A DNA stretch of 64,000 bases from Actinocrinis puniceicyclus (GTDB taxonomy: Bacteria; Actinomycetota; Actinomycetes; Streptomycetales; Catenulisporaceae). Positions 46,487 through 55,291 of this stretch are shown one piece after another. The position numbers were made by a program, and so were the translations under genes. The notes beneath the pieces were generated by a model. The model worked only from the letters and a program-made list of their open reading frames with translations. It made no database searches and was not told the origin of the DNA. The stretch lies in the NCBI RefSeq assembly GCF_018283645.1, contig NZ_JAGSXH010000006.1, positions 37,541 to 101,540 on the forward strand, written 5' to 3'. Each line of letters starts with the position of its first letter. Within the stretch, counting starts at the first letter, position 1.

Positions 46487-47316
46487 CCGGCACCGTCCAG
46501 CCGCTGTGGTGGGGCCGGGTGTTCACGGCCGAGGGCCGCGGCGGCAACCACACGGCGGTGCTGCCGCCCGGCCCGGCCGGCGCGCCGCACGCCGACCGGG
46601 CGGCCATCGCGGCGGCGCTGAACGTGCCGGACACCGGATTCGTCCTCGACGACGCCTCCGGCAGGATCCTGATGCGCACCTTCTCCCCGGTGGAGGAACT
46701 CGCCCAGTGCGTGCAGACCTCGCTCGCCGCCGTGGTCGCGCTCGATCTGCCGGAAGGTGTCGCGCACCCGGTCCGGCACGTCGAAGGCGAGGAACTGCAC
46801 GTGTACCGGGAAGGCCAGGTGTGCTGGGCCCGGCAGGAAGCCGACTCGCCAGCGCGCCTGGAAGAGGCGAGGTGGCCTGAGTTCGTGCACGCCGATCCCG
46901 ATCCGCACCGCCCGCCGGTGATCGTCCGTCAGGCGCGCAGCCGGGTGCACCTCGGCTGCGCCGACGCCGGGCAGCTGGACGCACTGCAGATCGACCCGGC
47001 CGACGTACTGGCCCTGTGCGCGGCGAGCGGCACCAACGGCCTGGTGCTCGCGGCACCGCTCACGGCGGGCGTGCTCCGCGTCCGGGTGTTCACCACCTCC
47101 CTGGCCGGCACCGAGGACTCCGCCACCGGCGGCGCGGTCCTGGACGTGGGCCGGCTGGAAGCCCGGCACGGCGTGCGCGGCGACCTGCTCGCGATCCAGG
47201 GTCCGGACGCGCCGCAGCAGCGCAGCCATCTGCACCTGCGGGTAGCCGGGCCGCACACGGTGGAGCTCGGCGGCCGGGTGCTCACCTTGGCCCGCGGAAC
47301 CTTGGAGCTGCCGTGA
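46483..47316 (+). CDS. PhzF-like isomerase-fold protein, atypical active site
   Basis: 277 residues, the size of PhzF/diaminopimelate-epimerase-fold proteins. The start RVFTAEGRGGNHTAVLPPG and the late EDSATGGAVLDVGRLEARHG match PhzF hallmarks (GN..AV; EDxATG). The usual catalytic Glu before the T-x-F-V strand is Asp here (NVPDTGFVL), and the GHPTLG motif is replaced by AQCVQTSLAAV. So the fold is likely, but PhzF chemistry (a suprafacial proton shift) may be altered or lost. It lies between the aminotransferase and acyltransferase genes with 4-bp overlaps. Confidence 0.8.
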   Translation: MTGTVQPLWWGRVFTAEGRGGNHTAVLPPGPAGAPHADRAAIAAALNVPDTGFVLDDASGRILMRTFSPVEELAQCVQTSLAAVVALDLPEGVAHPVRHVEGEELHVYREGQVCWARQEADSPARLEEARWPEFVHADPDPHRPPVIVRQARSRVHLGCADAGQLDALQIDPADVLALCAASGTNGLVLAAPLTAGVLRVRVFTTSLAGTEDSATGGAVLDVGRLEARHGVRGDLLAIQGPDAPQQRSHLHLRVAGPHTVELGGRVLTLARGTLELP

Positions 47317-48551
47317 CCGGCCTTGACAGCACGCCGACACCACGGCTCTACCACCGGGCGGCGGACCTGCCGGATGTCGCGCCCCTGCTGGCCGGTGAGG
47401 TGCTCTACGCCAAACCGGACTGGCTCGCGTACTGCGAGGCCTCCGCCGGCGGCCGGATACGTCACGTCGTGCTCGAGGACGCGGCCGGCCGGGCCGTGGC
47501 CATGGCCACCTACCGGATCGTGCCGGACGAGAACGTGCTCTCGCTCTACGACCTGTCCTCGCTGCTGCCTGCGCCCCCGGCCGGGGACGCGCCGGGCAGC
47601 GCGGGTTCCAACGCCGCGAAGGAGCCCCTCCGCGCGGCGAAGTCTCTGGTGTTTCCCAACGCCGTGGGCGCGGTCTCGGGCGCGCACTGCGTCCTGCTGA
47701 CCGACTCCGGCGCCGACCCGGCCACCCGCTCGGCGCTGCGCCGGGCGCTGGTGCGGGCGGTCGCGCAGCACGCGGCGCAAGAAGGCTGCGACACGGTGGG
47801 CTTCCTGTACCTGCGCGACCGCGATAGCGCGCAGGACGTGGCCGAGGCGCTCGGCGACGCGTGCGCGGCGCCGTTCCCGGTGGCGGCCCAGATGCAGCTC
47901 GCCGGCGGCTGGCCCGACTTCGAGGGCTACCTCGCGACGCTGCCGAGCCCGCGCCGCAACAAGATACGCCGGGAACGCAAGCAGTTCCTCGAAGCGGGCA
48001 TCCTCACCCGGGCCGTGCCCGGTACAGTCGCCCTCGACGAGGACACGGCCCGGCTGCAGCTCGCCCTGCGCCGGCGCTACGGCGCCGGCGGTACGACCGC
48101 GTCGATCCTCGCTGACTACGAGCACCTGCACGCGAGCGTCGAGGAGCGCGTCCTGGTGTTCCGGTGCGAACGCGAAGGGCGGCTGGTCGGCGTGAGCCTC
48201 GCCCTGCTCGACGGCGACCACCTGCACGTGCGCCTGGCCGGCTTCGACTACGGGGCCCTGGCCGCGGACTTCGCGTACTTCAACGCCGTCTACTACGAGC
48301 CTGTCCGCTGGGGCATCGAGCACGGCATCACGCGCTACTCCTTCGGTACCGGCACGTACGGCGCCAAGCTCGCCCGCGGTTGCCGGCCGTCACTGCTGTG
48401 GGGCGCCGTACTCTGGCCGGCCGAACTGCGCGAAGCGGCCGCGGCGGCCACGGCCGAGCGCGGCGCCGCCCTGCTGACGTCCCTGGGCCTCGCCCCCGCA
48501 TCCGATCCGCCGGCGGGCGCCGACGACCGAATACAAGGAGCACACAGATGA
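47313..48551 (+). CDS. GNAT/FemAB-like N-acyltransferase
   Basis: 412 residues. The hallmark PSPRRNKIRRERKQFLEAG near the middle and the C-terminal RWGIEHGITRYSFGTGTYGA belong to the Acetyltransf_6/FemAB-related (peptidoglycan cross-bridge-like) group with tandem GNAT folds. Such proteins move acyl or aminoacyl groups from CoA, carrier or tRNA donors to an amine. An insertion of low-complexity residues near 75-95 (Pro/Ala/Gly) looks like a loop. It probably acylates the amine made by the aminotransferase (inference). GTG start in GTGA overlap. Confidence 0.78.
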   Translation: MTGLDSTPTPRLYHRAADLPDVAPLLAGEVLYAKPDWLAYCEASAGGRIRHVVLEDAAGRAVAMATYRIVPDENVLSLYDLSSLLPAPPAGDAPGSAGSNAAKEPLRAAKSLVFPNAVGAVSGAHCVLLTDSGADPATRSALRRALVRAVAQHAAQEGCDTVGFLYLRDRDSAQDVAEALGDACAAPFPVAAQMQLAGGWPDFEGYLATLPSPRRNKIRRERKQFLEAGILTRAVPGTVALDEDTARLQLALRRRYGAGGTTASILADYEHLHASVEERVLVFRCEREGRLVGVSLALLDGDHLHVRLAGFDYGALAADFAYFNAVYYEPVRWGIEHGITRYSFGTGTYGAKLARGCRPSLLWGAVLWPAELREAAAAATAERGAALLTSLGLAPASDPPAGADDRIQGAHR

Positions 48552-51433
48552 GCACCGAGACCGGGCCGGGTACGGACACCGGCGCGCGCCGCCGCATCCT
48601 CGTGGTGGACGCGCCCGGCGGCCCGCACCCCTCGCTCTACCTCCCCTCGCTGCTACGCCACTTCGCCGTCGACGCACTCTGGCTCGACGTGGAGGCCCCG
48701 GCGGCCAGGGCGAGACGGATCGAGGCGCTGGCCGCAGTGACGGCCCAGGCGGGCCGGCTCTCCTCGGTCACCGGGCCCGAGCAGGTTCCGGCCGCCCTCG
48801 CCGAGATCCTCGGCGCCGGCGGTGTGGACGGAGTCGTCGCGTTCAGCGAACGGGTCGTGCACATGGCCCAGCGCGCCGCCTACGCGGCCGGTCTCGCGGC
48901 CAACCCGCCGACGGCGCTGACCGCGCTGCAGGACAAGAGCGTCCAGCGGGCCATGCTGCGCGCCGCCGGGCTGCCCGTCCCCGCCGTGCTTGAGCTGCGC
49001 GAAGAAGCGGACGTGGCCGCCGCGATGGCGTCGGCGCGCTTTCCCGCGGTACTCAAGCCCGCCGTGGGCATGGGCAGCCTGGCCACGTTCCGGGTGGCGC
49101 ACGCCGCGCGGCTGCCCGGCCTGTGGGAGCGGGCCCGGGCCCTGGCGCACGCCGACAAGCGGGTGGGCCATCTTCGCCCGGCGCTGCTGCTCGAGGAGGA
49201 ACTGCTCGGCGACCCGGCCTTCGCCCACGACGCACTCGGCGACTACCTGTCCGTGGAGGCGCTCGTCGTCGAGGGCGAACTCCACGTGCTGGCGGTCTCG
49301 GACAAACTGCCGCTCTCCCCGCCGTTCCGGGAGAACGGCCACATCCTGCCCGCGCTGCGCCCCGCCGCCGAATACGAGCCCGCGGTCGAGCACGTGCGGC
49401 AGGCGCACGCCGCGCTCGGCATCCGCTTCGGCGCCACGCACACCGAGGTCAAGCTCACCGCGCACGGACCGCGAGTGATCGAGGTCAACGGCCGGGTCGG
49501 CGGCAGCGTACCGGAGCAGTTGCTGCTCACCGCGGGCTACGACCTCCCGCTCAACCTGGCCAGGGTCTCGGCCGGCCTGCCGCCGCAGACCGGACCCGTA
49601 CATCGCCGCTGGTCCGCCTACCTCACCGCGCAGCCTCCCGGCGGACGCCACCGCGTGCTCGACGGACCGTCAGCCGAGCAGCTGGCCGCGATCCCCGGCG
49701 TGGCCACGGTGCATCAGGTGGTGCGCCCCGGCGAGAGCGTCGACTCGGCGGACGGCACCGCGAGCAACCTGCTGCGGGTGGTGACGGCGGCCGACTCACC
49801 GGAGGAGCTGTTCGCGCTCGCGGCGCACTTCGCCGACCCCGCCACCTTCGTCCTGCAACCCCTCGAACCCACGCGAGAGGAGACCCCCGTGTCCCCAAGC
49901 CCCAGCCGGATCCGGGTCTTCATCGGGGAGCCGTCCTCGATCGACCCCTGCAACGGCTTCGAGCACGACGGCGCGCTGCTCCTGCGCTTCCTGGCCGACC
50001 CGCTGGTCGACTACGATCCGGCCACCGGCCGGCCCCACCCGGCGGCGGCGCAGTCCTGGACCGTCTCGGCGGACGGCCGCGCCATCGACTTCACCCTGCG
50101 CCCCGGCGTCCTGTTCCACCACGGCCGCGAAGTCACAGCCGCCGACTACGTCTACTCCCTGTCGCGCGTCGCGCGCCCGGCGACCGGCTCCAAGCTCGCC
50201 TACCACCTCGCCTGTGTCGAAGGATACGAGGACGTACGATCGCACCGCTCCCAGGTGCTGAGCGGAGTCGTCGCCCTCGACGAGCGCACCCTGCGCGTCA
50301 CCCTGGTGCGCCCGTTCCACGAGGTCGCCTCGGTCTTCGGACACCGCGTCACCGCGGCGGTGCCCGAAGAACTCGCGGAGAAGGACCCCGAGCTCTTCCG
50401 CACGCACCCGGTGAGCACCGGCCCGTACCGCATCCTCGAACCCTGGGTCCCCGGCCGCGGCCTGACCCTTGAGCGCTTCGCCGGCTACCACGGGGCCGAC
50501 GAGGCCTTTCCGGACGGCGGCGCCGGCCATCTGGACCTGCTCGAGTTCCGCATCTACGACGAACTCGAGGAGGCGTACCGGCACTGGCACGAGGGCCGGC
50601 TCGACGTGGTGAAGGTACCGCCGGCCCGGATCCCGCAGGCGCTGGCGCTCGGCGAGAGGTTCCGGCGCACCCCGTGCGCGCTGATGCAGTACATCGGTTT
50701 CCCGACCGACGTGGCGCCGTTCGACGACCCGCACGTGCGGCGGGCGGTGGCGCTGGCGGTGGACCGGCAGGCCGTGATCGACGCCGAGTTCAGCGGCACC
50801 CGCCCGCTGGCGCAGCGGATCGTGCCGCCCATGCTCGCCGGTGCCGGGCCGGCGGATCTGACCGGCGTGCGCTACGACCCGGCCGCGGCCAGGGCTCTGC
50901 TCGAAGCCCGCGGTATCAGGCCGGTGACCACCGCGTTCGCGTACAACGCGGGACTCGGTCACGACCGCTGGGTGCGGACCGTGGTCGATCAGCTCAACGA
51001 GAACCTGGGCTGGCATATCGAGCCCCGGCCGATGCAGTGGACCGAGTTCCTGCGCTGGCTCGGCGGCGCCGACACCCTCTTCCGGATGACCTGGGCCATC
51101 GACTACCCGTCAGTGGACAACTTCCTCTACCCGCTGTTTCACTCCGCGTCGATCGGCGAGGACAACTTCACCCGCTACCGCAGCGCGCAGGTCGACGAAC
51201 TGATCCAGACCGCCCGCGCCACCGCCGACGAGGAGGAGCGCCGCGCCCTGTATCAGGAGGCGGAATCCGTGGTCTGCCGGGAGCTGCCGCTGCTGCCGCT
51301 CTGGTTCGGCGTCCAGTACCACCTCGTGCACCTCGAAGACTTCGACGTGGACGGCCCGGTGGTGGACATGTTCGGCGAGCCGGTGCTGCGCAGCTTCCGT
51401 CCGAAGAGACCGGCAGCGCGGCGATGCGCTTGA
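48548..51433 (+). CDS. ATP-grasp ligase fused to family 5 solute-binding domain
   Basis: 961 residues. Residues ~1-445 are an ATP-grasp ligase: preATP domain RRILVVDAPGGPHPSLYLPS, FPAVLKPAVGMGSLATFRVA, LLLEEELLGDPAFAHDALGD, and metal region GPRVIEVNGRVGGSVPEQLL. Residues ~455-955 are an SBP_bac_5 (dipeptide/nickel-binding type) domain: AQSWTVSADGRAIDFTLRPG, VLFHHGREVTAADYVYSLSR, HPVSTGPYRI, DDPHVRRAVALAVDRQAVID and YQEAESVVCRELPLLPLWFG. There is no signal peptide or membrane segment, so the binding domain should be cytoplasmic, against the family norm. An internal GTG with a good ribosome site could also make the second domain alone. It is the last gene of the cluster. Confidence 0.82.
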   Translation: MSTETGPGTDTGARRRILVVDAPGGPHPSLYLPSLLRHFAVDALWLDVEAPAARARRIEALAAVTAQAGRLSSVTGPEQVPAALAEILGAGGVDGVVAFSERVVHMAQRAAYAAGLAANPPTALTALQDKSVQRAMLRAAGLPVPAVLELREEADVAAAMASARFPAVLKPAVGMGSLATFRVAHAARLPGLWERARALAHADKRVGHLRPALLLEEELLGDPAFAHDALGDYLSVEALVVEGELHVLAVSDKLPLSPPFRENGHILPALRPAAEYEPAVEHVRQAHAALGIRFGATHTEVKLTAHGPRVIEVNGRVGGSVPEQLLLTAGYDLPLNLARVSAGLPPQTGPVHRRWSAYLTAQPPGGRHRVLDGPSAEQLAAIPGVATVHQVVRPGESVDSADGTASNLLRVVTAADSPEELFALAAHFADPATFVLQPLEPTREETPVSPSPSRIRVFIGEPSSIDPCNGFEHDGALLLRFLADPLVDYDPATGRPHPAAAQSWTVSADGRAIDFTLRPGVLFHHGREVTAADYVYSLSRVARPATGSKLAYHLACVEGYEDVRSHRSQVLSGVVALDERTLRVTLVRPFHEVASVFGHRVTAAVPEELAEKDPELFRTHPVSTGPYRILEPWVPGRGLTLERFAGYHGADEAFPDGGAGHLDLLEFRIYDELEEAYRHWHEGRLDVVKVPPARIPQALALGERFRRTPCALMQYIGFPTDVAPFDDPHVRRAVALAVDRQAVIDAEFSGTRPLAQRIVPPMLAGAGPADLTGVRYDPAAARALLEARGIRPVTTAFAYNAGLGHDRWVRTVVDQLNENLGWHIEPRPMQWTEFLRWLGGADTLFRMTWAIDYPSVDNFLYPLFHSASIGEDNFTRYRSAQVDELIQTARATADEEERRALYQEAESVVCRELPLLPLWFGVQYHLVHLEDFDVDGPVVDMFGEPVLRSFRPKRPAARRCA
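49876..49891 (+). promoter_or_regulatory. internal Shine-Dalgarno and GTG start inside fusion gene
   Basis: AGAGGAGA at 49876-49883 lies 5 bases (6 from GAGGAG) before an in-frame GTG at 49889, exactly at the junction of the ATP-grasp and solute-binding domains (codon 448). It is a better ribosome site than that of many genes here. It may allow a separate ~514-residue binding protein, or be a relic of two genes that lost the stop codon between them. Confidence 0.55.
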
Positions 51434-51682
51434 TGCGCCCCGTGATCCAGGGGCGGTTCACGGCTCCCCGCAACACCACAGCGCCGGAATCGTCCCCGCG
51501 AGTGATGGCTGCCAGCGCATCGGCCTTGTCCCCGGACTACCGTTGCCCGCTCGGCCCTGCGCCCCCGTCCAGGCGCCGGGAGCCGGACGCGGCGTTCGTT
51601 GCCGGCGGCCGGGATCGCCGGGCGCGCCGGCGCCGTATCGTGCGTTTCGTCGCGCCCAGCGGGTTCGTGGCCAGCGCGTCCC

Positions 51683-51886
51683 TCACACGGCCGAGTTGAA
51701 CGCGTCCCCGCACTTTTCGAATGCTTCGCGCGCGGCCCAGAGCCGCGCGTTGGCGCTGGTCGTCTCGCCGAGTTCCTGAAGCACCAGACCGAGGTGGAGT
51801 TCGCACTCCGCCGCCGCCCACCAATCCCCGAGTTCGCTGAACGCTTCACTCGCCTGGCGTAGGTGCATCCGCGCGTCGGCGTGCTC
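51683..51886 (-). pseudogene. TPR-repeat C-terminal fragment
   Basis: About 67 residues read as one and a half tetratricopeptide repeats: HLRQASEAFSELGDWWAAAE, LHLGLVLQELGETTSANARL and ARAAFEKCGD-like AAREAFEKCGDAFNSAV. This resembles the C-terminal TPR part of AfsR/SARP or NB-ARC regulators. No N-terminal domains remain. It is probably a leftover of a large regulator; the flanks 51434-51682 show no gene. Confidence 0.5.
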
Positions 51887-52037
51887 GCTGGAGTGGTTAC
51901 CGCAACCAGCCACCCAGCGACCCCGAGCCCGCTGCGCCACCACGCGCCGTCCCCGCGGACACTTTACCCGCCATACCAGCGGCCGACACGGCCAGCCCCG
52001 ACGCTCAGGACACTGATGTCACGGCCAGGTTCGATGA

Positions 52038-52304
52038 GCCGCCATCGAGGCGGTCTGGCCGCGGGCGGTCACGCAGACCTGTGTGGTGCACCTGCTGAGG
52101 GCACAGCGGACCATCCCGCTGCCCGATCTCGCGCTGCAGGCGCTGACAGACCACGTAGAGCGCGTACCCCTGGCGCCGTGTGGACTGCTGTTCACCACGC
52201 CCACAGGCAAGGCCCTCAGCCCCGCGATCTTCCACGCGATGCCGCACCGTACCAACCAACTTCCGGACGTACGCTCGCCAATCGCTCGCACACTACCCGG
52301 GTAA
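52038..52304 (+). pseudogene. chimeric relic: IS256-type transposase joined to tyrosine integrase
   Basis: In one frame just after a stop at 52035, AIEAVWPRAVTQTCVVHLLR matches the conserved core of IS256/Mutator transposases (the Q-x-C-x-x-H-x-x-R region). It is followed directly by AQRTIPLPDLALQALTDHVE and GLLFTTPTGKALSPAIFHA, which match the catalytic-domain middle of phage-type integrases. Both genes lack everything else. The join near 52098 marks an old recombination or deletion scar. Confidence 0.65.
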
Positions 52305-52572
52305 ACGTGTTGCGATCACTCGATTCCCGTAGGTCGTCGCGTCCGTATCCGTGATCTGTTTCGAGGATCGATCCAGTCAGGCGCTGGAGCAACTGGCGGA
52401 GGTCACTGGTTCGGGGGACGGTTGCCTGCCGCCGGTTTGCCGTCACGGTTGTGGTCCTGTCGTTGCATGAGGGTGGGCGGCGGTAATCGTGGTGCGTGAG
52501 CGTGGGGTTTGCGGGCACGATGGCGCGGTGCTCAAGCGTTCCCGTGCCGCCACCGTCCATACTGCTGCCGCG

Positions 52573-54141
52573 ATGACGTCGGCTGCGGATCGTCCTGCCG
52601 TCGCCCAGCCGATTCCTGATCTTCCGTCCCTGATTGCCGCCGCGCGCTCCGGGTCGGCCGACGATGTCGACCGGCTTGGCGCAGTGTTGGTGGAGTGCGC
52701 GCTGTCGGGCACTCAGGACGCTGGTGTCCTGCTTGCTGCGCTCGCGCGGGAACCGGCGTTGCTGCTGCGCCTCGACGGGATCGCCCGGCACCGTGACTAT
52801 TACGGCTACCTGCCGGTGCGTCGCGGGGCGTGGGTCGATCAGGCATGCGCCCGGTTCGACGCCGCCGGGGGATGCCTGGATCCGGTGGTGCTCGCGGTCG
52901 CGTCGCTGGCGGCGGACGGGTGGGTGCGTGAGCGAGCGGTCGCGGCGATGGGTGTGCGGCCGGTGCCGGAGCTGATGCCGTTTCTGGTGTTGCGGACTGC
53001 CGACTGGGCGGGGCCGGTGCGTGAGCGCGCGTGTGCGGCGCTCGCGCTCGCTTTGCACTGGGATCCTGGGTATGTGGGTTTTGCCGGGCCGATGGCGGCG
53101 CGTCTGGTCGGGCGTACGCGTGCGGATTTCGCACTGTCACAGGTGAACGCGGTCCTGTCGCGTTTGACGGACGAGCAGTTCACGCGGCTTCTCGCCGGCC
53201 CGCAGCCGCTGCTGCGGCGCGTGGTCGCGGCGCAGGCTGGTCGCTTTCGGCTGCCGGAGCTGGTGCACCTCGCGCTGGCCGAGTCCGATCCGAGGACGCG
53301 TGATCTGCTGGCGGAGACGGCGGCCCGCGAGGCCCTGTGGAGCGGGAGGCATGAGTTCCTGCACCGGCTCGCCGCGGCGCGCAGCGCGGATGTGCGCGCC
53401 ATCGCGCTGGCCGGGTTGCTGCGTGCGGGACTGGCGGATCAGGTGACGGAGCATCTGGCGGATCCGAGCCCGATGGTGCGGGCGACGGCGCGGTTCGCCG
53501 CCCGCACGGCTGGTATCGACGTGCTCGAACGCTACCGGGCCCTGCTGCGCGGTGGGCGTGTGGAACCGGGTGCGGTGCTCGGGCTGGCCGAGGCCGCCGT
53601 GAACGGCAACGCCGGGGCCGACATGGCCCGTGACTTGGTCGAGCCGTTCGTGGCCGACGGCGTGCCGCAGGTGCGTGCGGCGGCGGTGACCGCGTTGCGG
53701 CTGCTTGGCGTGCCCACCCTCGCGTTGATCGCGCCGCTGCTGGCCGACCCGGTGCCGGTGGTGGTGCGTGCGGCGGTCGCCGCCGTCGAATCTGCGGGTC
53801 TACAGGTTGAGTCGGCTCAGCTGCTGGCCCTGCTGGGTGATCCTGCGCGGCCGGCGGGCGCGCGGCGTGCACTGTATCGGCTCTGTCGGCGGCAGCATTC
53901 CGCGCTGAGGGTGGCGGGCGCACTTGTGGCCGCGGCGGCGGACGATCCGAAGCTGGTCACGTGGGCGACGGGTGACTTGCGGGAGATGGCGGTGCCGGGC
54001 GGCTGGCCGCGACGGCCCTCGACGCTGCGCGTCGATCTCGCCGGGCAGGACCTGGTGCCCGACCTGGAGACCCGGATCCAGCAGGCGCGGCCGGTGCTGC
54101 CGCCCGACGTCTACAACGTGCTGGCCGCCGCCGTCGCGTGA
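52573..54141 (+). CDS. HEAT-repeat protein
   Basis: 522 residues from the ATG at 52573, almost entirely helical repeats. Typical units are DGWVRERAVAAMGVRPVPEL, WAGPVRERACAALALALHWD, SADVRAIALAGLLRAGLADQ, PSPMVRATARFAARTAG and GVPQVRAAAVTALRLLGVPT. There is no signal peptide or membrane segment, so it is a cytoplasmic scaffold of unknown partner. Start choice is uncertain: the frame is open from a GTG at 52489, and neither start has a clear ribosome site. It stands alone between mobile-element relics and a transporter relic. Confidence 0.8.
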   Translation: MTSAADRPAVAQPIPDLPSLIAAARSGSADDVDRLGAVLVECALSGTQDAGVLLAALAREPALLLRLDGIARHRDYYGYLPVRRGAWVDQACARFDAAGGCLDPVVLAVASLAADGWVRERAVAAMGVRPVPELMPFLVLRTADWAGPVRERACAALALALHWDPGYVGFAGPMAARLVGRTRADFALSQVNAVLSRLTDEQFTRLLAGPQPLLRRVVAAQAGRFRLPELVHLALAESDPRTRDLLAETAAREALWSGRHEFLHRLAAARSADVRAIALAGLLRAGLADQVTEHLADPSPMVRATARFAARTAGIDVLERYRALLRGGRVEPGAVLGLAEAAVNGNAGADMARDLVEPFVADGVPQVRAAAVTALRLLGVPTLALIAPLLADPVPVVVRAAVAAVESAGLQVESAQLLALLGDPARPAGARRALYRLCRRQHSALRVAGALVAAAADDPKLVTWATGDLREMAVPGGWPRRPSTLRVDLAGQDLVPDLETRIQQARPVLPPDVYNVLAAAVA

Positions 54142-54163
54142 CGTTGCGCCCGAGTAGGCAGCG

Positions 54164-54388
54164 GTGCCGGACGGAGTTCAGGCGATGTCGGAGCGTTCCC
54201 AGCCGGGTGGGAGTTTCACCGCCCGCCAAGTCGGCATGGCCATGGGCGTCGCCCTGCTCGGCTCGCTGATCGCCATGCGAGACTCGCTGCTCGGCCTGCG
54301 CGTCAGCACCCTGCTGGTCGCGTTGTGCTTCCTCACGATTATCGTGCTCAGCCTGCGCTGTGTGCCCCGCAAGGAACATCAGGTGTGA
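54164..54388 (+). pseudogene. C-terminal fragment of DHA2-type MFS transporter
   Basis: 74 residues. FTARQVGMAMGVALLGSLIA resembles the conserved RQxGGAxGVAxLG segment late in 14-helix drug exporters, and a second hydrophobic helix (RVSTLLVALCFLTIIVLSLR) with a basic end follows. The remaining twelve helices are absent. It may be a relic or a small membrane protein of unknown role. Confidence 0.45.
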
Positions 54389-54543
54389 TGAGGCCCGCGC
54401 GGGCACTGCGCTCGTGCGCGACCTTCGTCCGCCGAGCCGGCGGAAAGGCGCTGATTCCACCCGCCCTCCACCCGCGTGCGCGCCCACACGGCCATCTGGT
54501 CGAGGGCTCCTCGCTTCCGATCCCATCGACCGAAACGGCTGAC

Positions 54544-55239
54544 ATGTACGTCAAGCAACTGTGGAGGTACCCGGTCAAGTCGCTGCGCGGCGAGATGCTC
54601 ACGCAGGCCGAGTTCACTGCGGGCGGTCTAGGCGGCGACCGTGTGATTCACGTGCGGCGACGCAACCAGGTGCTCACCGCGCGCACCCGCCACGGTCTGC
54701 TCGGACTCGCCGGGACGACCGACCAAGAGGGCCGCGTCCTGATCAACGGCCGGCCCTGGGACGACCCGCGATCGGCGGACCTCGTGCGCTTCGTGGCCGG
54801 GGCGGACGCCGACCTGGCCTGTCACGCGGGCCCTGAACGCTTCGACGTGTTGCCGCTGCTCGTGGCCACGGACGGCGGCATCGACGCACTCGGCCGCGAC
54901 GGACGCCGGCTGCGTCCCAACATCGTCATCGGGGCAGTACCCGGGCTTGCCGAACGTGACTGGCCGGGCAGGGCGCTGCGCATCGGCGAGACGCTGCTCG
55001 GCGTCGACTCGCTGCGCGGGCGCTGCGTCGTCACCACGATCGACCCGGACACCGGGCGACAGGACCTCGAAGTCCTGCGGCGGATCATCCGCGAATTCGA
55101 CGGCACGATGGCGCTCAACTGCTGGGTCGCGCACGGCGGCCGGATCCGGCAAGGCGATCCGGTGGAACTCGTCGACGCATCCCTGGAGGCCCCCGACGCC
55201 GGAGGATGGATCCGCGGCGTGCCGTATCTCGTTCCCTGA
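54544..55239 (+). CDS. MOSC domain protein
   Basis: 231 residues. The N-terminal beta-barrel part has LWRYPVKSLRGEML and GGLGGDRVIHVRRRNQVLTA. The MOSC core has RPNIVIGAVPGLAERDWPGR, then LRGRCVVTTIDPDTGRQD, where the Cys is the conserved residue of MOSC sulfur-carrier and molybdenum-cofactor proteins, and MALNCWVAHGGRIRQGDPVEL. Members act with molybdenum enzymes or reduce N-hydroxylated compounds. No partner gene is adjacent. The ATG at 54544 begins the family; the frame extends upstream without similarity. Confidence 0.88.
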   Translation: MYVKQLWRYPVKSLRGEMLTQAEFTAGGLGGDRVIHVRRRNQVLTARTRHGLLGLAGTTDQEGRVLINGRPWDDPRSADLVRFVAGADADLACHAGPERFDVLPLLVATDGGIDALGRDGRRLRPNIVIGAVPGLAERDWPGRALRIGETLLGVDSLRGRCVVTTIDPDTGRQDLEVLRRIIREFDGTMALNCWVAHGGRIRQGDPVELVDASLEAPDAGGWIRGVPYLVP

Positions 55240-55291
55240 CATTCGGCTCTCGCCGACCTGGCCGGGTATCAGGGCGCAGGCCGTTGACGGC

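Noticed and set aside
49889..51433. Separate CDS for the solute-binding domain
   Set aside because: No stop codon separates it from the ATP-grasp part, so it is listed as one fusion with a possible internal start.
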